Source: Methylomonas koyamae (GTDB taxonomy: Bacteria; Pseudomonadota; Gammaproteobacteria; Methylococcales; Methylomonadaceae). Taken from it: a stretch of DNA of 32,203 bases. Below are positions 26,798 to 32,203 of the stretch, piece after piece. The stretch lies in the NCBI RefSeq assembly GCF_001644025.1, contig NZ_LUUK01000181.1, positions 1 to 32,203 on the forward strand, written 5' to 3'. Each line of letters begins with the position of its first letter. The first letter of the stretch is position 1. The position numbers and the translations under genes are program-made. The notes under the pieces were generated by a model. The model was not told the origin of the DNA. It worked only from the letters and a program-made list of their open reading frames with translations, and made no database searches.

Positions 26798-28690
26798 ATG
26801 CAAAACTTCAGTCCTTACTCCAATCTAGCCAACCTCGCTTTTTTCAGAGCGCCGGCCAAACCCGATTTTTCCGCGGTCTTCAAAGCCTGTTGCGACGCTA
26901 TAAGTCCCGGTCATTTATTCGCGATTCCCAAATTCGACGCCGCGTCCGAACAGGCGTTTTGGCGGGAACGTTACCAAGTATTGCTGGCTCCTCTGAAATG
27001 GGCGTTATTACTCGGTGCCGGCGCCTTCCTGGCCTACATCCTGCTGGATTTACACACTGGCGCCGACTCGATCGGCAATGCCCTGCCGCGAATGCCCATC
27101 ATCGCGGTACTGGTCGGCTTGTTCGCATATTTGCAAACTCATGGGGATGCCGTCCGCCAGATTAATACCATCGCTAAATGGAGCGCCGGCCTGTCGGCCG
27201 CGAATTTGCTTATCCTGTTCATCATCGACGGCAAAGCGGCCGATTACCCATCGACCTGGCCCTGTTTACTGCCGATGTACTTTTTTAGTTACGGACAAAT
27301 GTTCATGTCCTTGCGCGCGACGATCGGCTTCGGCTGGGCCACGTCGATCGCGATGCCGTTGGCCGGCCATGCCTTAGGTGTCGGCGCGGCGGACCTGATC
27401 TCGTCGATGATTAATCTGACCATCGTCAACCTGTTCGGCATCTGCACCCGTTGCCAACTTGAAGCCTACGCCCGCAAATCCTTCCGGGAAAAACGCAATG
27501 CCCAGCAAAACGCCGACGACAAGGCGCGCTTCCTGGCACAAATCGGCCACAACTTGCGCCAACCTCTACAAGCCTTGAATTGTTACGCCTCGGTGATGGA
27601 AACCGCCTGCGGCGAGCCGACTCAGGCACATTTAAAACCGCTGGCCAACCGCATGGGTTTGGCCATCGACGAACTGAGCCGCACCATCAACCATATCTTT
27701 CAGATCGCCAACGTCGAAAACGGCAAGCAAATCCCGCAACTCGCCAACGTCGATATCAATGTTTTTCTGGCGAGTCTGGAAACCCAATTCGCCCCGCAAA
27801 CCGCCGCGCGCGGCCTGCGCCTAAAGGTCCGCTTGCGCCGCAAACCGCCTTACAACGTACATACCGATCCCAGCATCTTGGCGCAAATCGTCGGCAATCT
27901 GATCGACAACGCCATCAAATACACCCGCTCGGGCTGGATCAGCGTGGCGGCGGTCAACATCGGCGCCGGCCGGCTAAAACTGCACATCCGCGACAGCGGC
28001 GCCGGAATCCCGGCCGAACTGCGCGACAAGATCTTCGAAGACGCGGTGCGCGGTAAACTCGGACGCGAAACCGACGCCACGACGCCGGGCCTGGGCATCG
28101 GCTTGTACTATGCGTCAACGATGCTGCAACACTTGCCCAACCACACGATGAACCTTGATTCGCGCCCAGGCCGGGGCAGCGACTTTCAAGTCTATCTACC
28201 GATCGCGCACCAACAAGACGCCAACACCGGCGAGCCGGCCGTCACCGGCGACTTCAGCGGCCGCTACGTCTTGATCGTGGACGACGACGCCAAAGCCCTG
28301 GACGGCCTGGCCTGCCAGTTGCAAAGTTGGGGTTGTGAAGTGCAAACCGCCTTGTCGTTGGCCGACACCCACATGACACTGGCCGACAATCTGGCGATTC
28401 CGGATTTGTTAATTACCGACTTTTACTTGAAACAACACGAAACTGCCCACGACATCATCGCCGCCGTCCACGCCGACTGCGGCCCGGTGCCGGTTCTGGT
28501 GCTCTCGGCCGACGGCATCTCCGAGCAAGACAAGGCACTGTGGCCGGCCCGTACCGGCTTGTTACGCAAACCGGCCAGTCCCAAGACGCTGATGGACGCG
28601 ATGCTGCGCACGATGGGCGAGGCGCCGGATCGGTCTAACTATTGCCCACTCCCGGCTTACCAAACACAATCCCTCGCACAAACAGCTTGA
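26798..28690 (+). CDS. Membrane hybrid sensor histidine kinase
   Basis: This 630-residue kinase has a short soluble start, about five or six membrane helices (residues about 67-215) and a HisKA domain whose phospho-accepting histidine is H251 in GHNLRQPLQAL. That is a variant of the HDLRQPL box seen in NahK/ErcS-type hybrid kinases, with asparagine in place of aspartate. The HATPase domain follows (NLIDNAIKYT, DSGAGIP, GLGIGLYYA). The receiver domain (about 489-608) has D541 in LLITDFYLK and a conserved lysine in LLRKPASP. Its last 56 bases overlap the 3' end of the convergent LuxR-type regulator gene, its probable partner. ATG 26798 has a poor ribosome site. The stimulus is unknown. Confidence 0.93.
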   Translation: MQNFSPYSNLANLAFFRAPAKPDFSAVFKACCDAISPGHLFAIPKFDAASEQAFWRERYQVLLAPLKWALLLGAGAFLAYILLDLHTGADSIGNALPRMPIIAVLVGLFAYLQTHGDAVRQINTIAKWSAGLSAANLLILFIIDGKAADYPSTWPCLLPMYFFSYGQMFMSLRATIGFGWATSIAMPLAGHALGVGAADLISSMINLTIVNLFGICTRCQLEAYARKSFREKRNAQQNADDKARFLAQIGHNLRQPLQALNCYASVMETACGEPTQAHLKPLANRMGLAIDELSRTINHIFQIANVENGKQIPQLANVDINVFLASLETQFAPQTAARGLRLKVRLRRKPPYNVHTDPSILAQIVGNLIDNAIKYTRSGWISVAAVNIGAGRLKLHIRDSGAGIPAELRDKIFEDAVRGKLGRETDATTPGLGIGLYYASTMLQHLPNHTMNLDSRPGRGSDFQVYLPIAHQQDANTGEPAVTGDFSGRYVLIVDDDAKALDGLACQLQSWGCEVQTALSLADTHMTLADNLAIPDLLITDFYLKQHETAHDIIAAVHADCGPVPVLVLSADGISEQDKALWPARTGLLRKPASPKTLMDAMLRTMGEAPDRSNYCPLPAYQTQSLAQTA

Positions 28691-29315
28691 CCAGCAACTC
28701 GGTGCGCCGAGTCACGCCGAACTTCAAAAAAATCGGCCGCAGGTGGTTGCGGACGGTTTGCTCCTGAATCGCCAATTGCAACGCGATTTGCTTATTGCTG
28801 TAACCGCGCGCGATCCAGCGCAAAATATCGAACTCGCGCGGCGTCAAACCCAGACTGGCCGGATCGGTCACCGTCGCCAGGCCGTTGGCCGTTTGCACAT
28901 CGCCGGCCGGCACCTCGCCGGTCACCGTCGCCGGCAAAAACACCCGGCCCGACAACAAATCGCGCAAGGCTTCGACAAACCCCTGCCGGGAAATCGTCTT
29001 GACCACGAAGCCCATCGCCCCCGCCTTCAAAGCCTGAAACACCAAATCCCGATCGCCGACTCCGGAAAACATCACCACGCACAGCTCCGGAAAATCCGCC
29101 TTCAACTTAGCCAAGCCTTCCAAACCGCTGCAATCCGGCAGTTGCAAATCCAACAACACCAAATTCAACGGCTGGGCGTTGGCAATGGCCAGGCCGGCCG
29201 CGAAACTCTCCGCCTCGAACACTTGCACGTCCGGATAAATCTGCTTCAACAAACACGCCACCCCTTCGCGCGCGCAAAAGTGGTCGTCGATCAACAAAAT
29301 ATTCACAGTCTTCAT
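28635..29315 (-). CDS. LuxR/NarL-type response regulator
   Basis: This 226-residue regulator has an N-terminal receiver domain (VNILLIDDHFCAREG; phospho-acceptor D56 in LVLLDLQLPD; VMFSG; K in VVKTISRQG). Its C-terminal LuxR-type helix-turn-helix spans about residues 157-215 (LGLTPREFDILRWIARGYSNKQIA, QTVRNHLRPIFLKFGV). It should bind DNA as a dimer when phosphorylated. The start at 29315 is chosen because CGGGG precedes it and the receiver domain begins there; 16 further upstream residues look non-coding. The gene faces the hybrid kinase, with the stop codons crossing so that 56 bp are shared. A pair of palindromes about 60 bases upstream (29372-29389) may be its own binding site. Confidence 0.94.
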   Translation of the reverse strand: MKTVNILLIDDHFCAREGVACLLKQIYPDVQVFEAESFAAGLAIANAQPLNLVLLDLQLPDCSGLEGLAKLKADFPELCVVMFSGVGDRDLVFQALKAGAMGFVVKTISRQGFVEALRDLLSGRVFLPATVTGEVPAGDVQTANGLATVTDPASLGLTPREFDILRWIARGYSNKQIALQLAIQEQTVRNHLRPIFLKFGVTRRTELLVKLFVRGIVFGKPGVGNS

Positions 29316-29371
29316 CCCCGTGGCAAGCCTGATTAGAGGATTGTAACCCCGGACAGCCCGCAATAGACCCA

Positions 29372-29389
29372 GTACATTTGTACTAGTAC
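29372..29389. promoter_or_regulatory. Overlapping GTAC palindromes upstream of the response regulator gene
   Basis: gtacatttgtac (29372-29383) and the perfect palindrome gtactagtac (29380-29389) overlap and lie 57-74 bases before the regulator start codon. LuxR/NarL-type regulators bind inverted heptamers of TACYNMT type, and the TAC/GTA steps here are compatible. Candidate autoregulatory operator; speculative. The remainder of 29316-29682 is AT-rich and shows no supported gene. Confidence 0.3.
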
Positions 29390-29610
29390 GGAAAACAAGT
29401 GGCTTGATGAGACATTTTGGAGTGAAAATCCGTATGTCCTAGTTCTCAATATATTTATCAAAGCGCAAATAAACTCAAATGACGCCACGACCTCATGATA
29501 GATGATCGAATTTATTGAACCGATATTAACAAAAATTTTGAAGTACAAAAATAAAATAATTTCCAGGATGAATTTAAAAACACAGTTTAACAGCGAGCTT
29601 TCGACCAACA

Positions 29611-29620
29611 AAGTCCGACA
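29611..29620. repeat. Left 10-bp inverted repeat flanking the AT-rich gene
   Basis: aagtccgaca at this position is the exact reverse complement of tgtcggactt at 32194-32203, the last 10 bases of the window. The pair encloses the AT-rich 800-residue gene. Matching stops after 10 bases on the inner side. Confidence 0.35.
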
Positions 29621-29682
29621 ACCAATTCTAAATAAATATTACCTTAAGTTTATCCGAACGCCTTAAAATATTAAGAAAACTC

Positions 29683-32085
29683 ATGAGCATCCGACATCTT
29701 TTTAAGTTTGCACTTTCTGCATTTCTATTAACATCTACTTCAATAGGTCGACCTGAATCCTCCATCGATGAAATCAAAGAGCATCTTGACAGCGCTGCCG
29801 AAGCACTCGACAACCTGCGTAGTATGAATGATGAATTCGGCGAGGTGGTCATGTCTTATCCGATTTTAGGTAAAAGTCAAAGTAGTAACAACTTCGATTT
29901 AAAGAAAGACAGTAAAGAGTATTTGGAAGAAGCCAAAAAAATATCTCAAGGCGGTGCCGCGCATATGTTGATGATGGCAAATGTCATCGCTGGTTCATTG
30001 CAAGTCAAAAATAACTCCATGATCGGCCAGCAATTCCAGACGGATTTACAGCAACACCAAAGCTCAGAGTCGGCACTAGATCAATACAAAATCAAAAAAA
30101 TGGCGATTTGCGATGAAAGAAAAGCCCAATATATAGATGAAAGCGACCCTGATAAAAAAGAAACTAAATTAAAAGCCTGGGACGATTGTTTAACCAATCT
30201 AAAACCAGTTTCAGCAACGGCACCCGGTCGAGATGCGACAACGCCGGTTGATCCCAAAGACCCCAAATTTGCAGATGAAGCTAAAGCGACATTAAAAGAC
30301 AGTACCTTGGTTAAGGCGCCTGGAACGCTGTTGCCGAGCGATCTTCAATTATCCATCAGCAATCGCGATGCGCTACATATCGCGGCTGGCGACAAAGCAG
30401 TCGAAACCGCCTACCGCATTCTTGGCGATCCTGCAATGGCAAACCAATTCAAAGGCAAGGTATTACTTATTGCATCCTCAATGGTCTCTGTCAATCCCGG
30501 CTGGCGGACGCGAGAGGGGTTTTTCGCCCGATTATCAGCCGAAATGAAAATTGAGTATACGCCCGCGAGTTATCAGGCAAAACAGCAGTTTATTAATCAA
30601 AATCAGGTTCCTTGTGACGTACGAAAAATGGTCAAAAGCACATGGAATATTGTGGAAGATAAGGCGCCGCAAGACTCTAAAAAAACAGAATCAACGGGTT
30701 CAGAAGGTGCAAATACTAAAAATGCAAAACAATATATTGATAACTGCAATACCTCAACGACTCTCGAATACTTTCCAAATGAATACATTTTGTCAGAAAA
30801 TGAAGATCATTGGCCTCATCCACTAATTGCTGCTGTTTCTCCGTTGACGGCCAGCCAAACACTGGATCTGAGCAATTCAGAGCGTAATGTTATGGAGTTT
30901 TCCTTAGCTCTTGCCGGTATTTTAAAAGAAATGAACCTGGAAGGACAGGCCAGTATATTCGAACAATTTGTACGAAGCAATCAAAACGATAGCAGAACAC
31001 GAACGGTGAATACTATTGTCAATTCTTATAGTATTAATGGTGGTCAATTCGGCTATCAAATTGCACCGCAATTTGTGGGACTGGATGTGCAAGGAGAGAA
31101 TGAAAAAAGCGCTAATCTTTTGCAGCCTCAATCCTTTCCGGTATTGCTGTTAATCGGCCTTGATCAGAATGACTTGAATCTCCGGATCAAGAAATGTGTC
31201 GATAAAGACCCTGACGGAGAAAACTCTTGTAAGCAACAAGGTTCAGGTCCTGATAAATGGAAAATAATGGAGCCACATCTAGCAATGAAACAAAACTTCG
31301 ATTGGCGAAGAGCAGACAGTTACGGATTTTGGGGAACAATTGGCAATTTCTTTTTTGATCCAGGCTATTACTTCTTTAGCAAAGACAAATCATCGGATCA
31401 GATGAACATATTATACGAATTAAATAAAAAATACATAAAATTTCAGGATGACTACAAAAACTTGCAAAATAAGGCGAACGATTTCTGTAAGGAAAACAAA
31501 GACAATGAAAAATGTAATGAACTTAAGGGAGAGATGGCGATACTGTCCCGTAGCAATAACTTCCTCACCAGTAAATTTTGGACTCAGAAATGGCCTTTAG
31601 CCAGCATAAGCATTCAAGATATACCATCAGAGATTTTATTTCCAACACCCCAAGAAGACGCAAAGCCAAAGCCCCAGCCTTATATCACGGAAGTCATACC
31701 AAACAAAATACGATTAACCCGCACTGGAAGCAGCATAACAGCAGATAATAGCGAAATACTAATTCTTGGAAGCAACTTAAAGCAATTAGATACTTCTAAG
31801 ATAGAAGTCGTACCGCAAAGCACCGATTCATTTAAAGTTTCTAGTGCCCCGGATGATAATAAAATTCGAATTGTGGCAACAGTCGCCGAAGGCTCGCCGA
31901 TTTCCTTCAAAATCCCTATCAAACCTGATAATAAAAACTTCTTATTCACGGCGCCTATAAAAGTGGAAATTATTGACGTAAAGCCGCAAGCATCCCCCAC
32001 AACCGACAAGCCCGCGACTAACAAAATTACCGGCTCCATACAGGTACCTATATCAATGGATGTGCCACGTAGCTCAGCCAACTGA
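29683..32085 (+). CDS. Secreted 800-residue protein of unknown function
   Basis: I do not recognise this protein. It begins with a signal peptide (residues 1-22, MSIRHLFKFALSAFLLTSTSIG). Residues about 24-110 are helical and charged (IDEIKEHLDSAAEALDNLRSMNDEFG). The middle is mixed, with scattered cysteine pairs (VDKDPDGENSCKQQG, DFCKENKDNEKCNEL). Residues about 668-770 (ITEVIPNKIRL, SEILILGSNLKQLDTSKIEVV, FTAPIKVEII) recall an immunoglobulin-like TIG/IPT beta-sandwich, and the last 25 residues are proline- and threonine-rich. A further hydrophobic helix is not seen, so it is probably periplasmic, exported or surface-attached. Codon use is much more AT-rich than in the neighbouring kinase genes, suggesting transfer. 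The ATG 29683 has only a weak AAGAAAA ribosome site. No partner gene is within the window. Confidence 0.75.
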   Translation: MSIRHLFKFALSAFLLTSTSIGRPESSIDEIKEHLDSAAEALDNLRSMNDEFGEVVMSYPILGKSQSSNNFDLKKDSKEYLEEAKKISQGGAAHMLMMANVIAGSLQVKNNSMIGQQFQTDLQQHQSSESALDQYKIKKMAICDERKAQYIDESDPDKKETKLKAWDDCLTNLKPVSATAPGRDATTPVDPKDPKFADEAKATLKDSTLVKAPGTLLPSDLQLSISNRDALHIAAGDKAVETAYRILGDPAMANQFKGKVLLIASSMVSVNPGWRTREGFFARLSAEMKIEYTPASYQAKQQFINQNQVPCDVRKMVKSTWNIVEDKAPQDSKKTESTGSEGANTKNAKQYIDNCNTSTTLEYFPNEYILSENEDHWPHPLIAAVSPLTASQTLDLSNSERNVMEFSLALAGILKEMNLEGQASIFEQFVRSNQNDSRTRTVNTIVNSYSINGGQFGYQIAPQFVGLDVQGENEKSANLLQPQSFPVLLLIGLDQNDLNLRIKKCVDKDPDGENSCKQQGSGPDKWKIMEPHLAMKQNFDWRRADSYGFWGTIGNFFFDPGYYFFSKDKSSDQMNILYELNKKYIKFQDDYKNLQNKANDFCKENKDNEKCNELKGEMAILSRSNNFLTSKFWTQKWPLASISIQDIPSEILFPTPQEDAKPKPQPYITEVIPNKIRLTRTGSSITADNSEILILGSNLKQLDTSKIEVVPQSTDSFKVSSAPDDNKIRIVATVAEGSPISFKIPIKPDNKNFLFTAPIKVEIIDVKPQASPTTDKPATNKITGSIQVPISMDVPRSSAN

Positions 32086-32185
32086 TTACCAGATTTTTGG
32101 ATGGTACGCTCTATCTTTTTTAGAATCTTGCTCTGATATACAGGATGTTTACATTTGCTAAAACTTGTTGAGGAACTTATCAACC

Positions 32186-32203
32186 TAGGAGCCTGTCGGA
32201 CTT
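32186..32203. repeat. Possible mobile-element terminus at the window edge
   Basis: The window ends in ggagcctgtcggactt, the style of an insertion-sequence or MITE end, and its final ten bases are inverted relative to 29611-29620. Only an edge is visible, so the identity cannot be settled. The bases 32086-32185 before it show no gene. Confidence 0.25.

Noticed and set aside
29333-29611. 92-residue minus-strand frame in the AT-rich gap
   Set aside because: Hydrophobic, low-complexity translation of AT-rich DNA, no ribosome site and no domain.

Overview
The window (about 32.2 kb) looks like chromosomal DNA of a GC-rich gammaproteobacterium. The conserved genes (recG, mtnA, cysZ-like, crcB, large MASE1/PAS hybrid kinases) and the DUF4331/HupE and cytochrome/GMC blocks fit a methanotroph of the Methylomonas/Methylococcaceae type. 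That is inference from gene content and base composition, not from a phylogenetic marker. No rRNA, tRNA, CRISPR array or complete insertion sequence was seen. Twenty protein genes are supported. Two blocks, about 11.9-16.9 kb and about 29.3 kb to the end, are clearly more AT-rich than the rest and look acquired.

Layout. (1) 292-4721, minus strand: a two-gene operon of a secreted diheme c-type cytochrome and a GMC-family flavoprotein, with a perfect 14-bp-stem hairpin just past its end. (2) 4722-5569: an 848-bp divergent intergenic region with two opposed terminator-like hairpins and a 20-bp imperfect palindrome. (3) 5570-9650, plus strand: DUF4331 secreted protein, TPR protein and HupE/UreJ-type membrane protein, tightly packed. 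Blocks 1-3 may form one envelope redox or metal-related system. (4) recG, 9731-11848. (5) 11944-16722, minus strand: a surface-glycan block with a GT-C mannosyltransferase-like membrane protein, a GtrA-GtrB fusion, a GT2 glycosyltransferase and a SAM methyltransferase. (6) mtaD-type deaminase (minus) divergent from a 1283-residue MASE1/PAS/GAF hybrid histidine kinase (plus).

(7) 23016-25780, plus strand: a packed operon mtnA - cysZ-like - crcB-like fusion - DUF190. MtaD and MtnA are both methionine-salvage enzymes, and CysZ brings in sulfate, so this part has a sulfur theme. The crcB gene is unusual. It carries a full four-helix fluoride-channel unit followed by a three-helix degenerate copy of itself, which should place the second copy upside down in the membrane. 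(8) A small DUF1289-type cysteine protein between REP-like repeats. (9) 26798-29315: a hybrid histidine kinase and a LuxR-type response regulator encoded convergently, with 3' ends overlapping by 56 bp. (10) 29683-32085: an AT-rich, secreted 800-residue protein of unknown function. A 10-bp motif stands in opposite orientation on its two sides, the right copy at the very end of the window.

The observations most worth following are the cytochrome/GMC/DUF4331/TPR/HupE locus, the built-in antiparallel CrcB fusion, the GtrA-GtrB fusion, the structured 5.1-5.4 kb intergenic region and the unknown AT-rich 800-residue gene.
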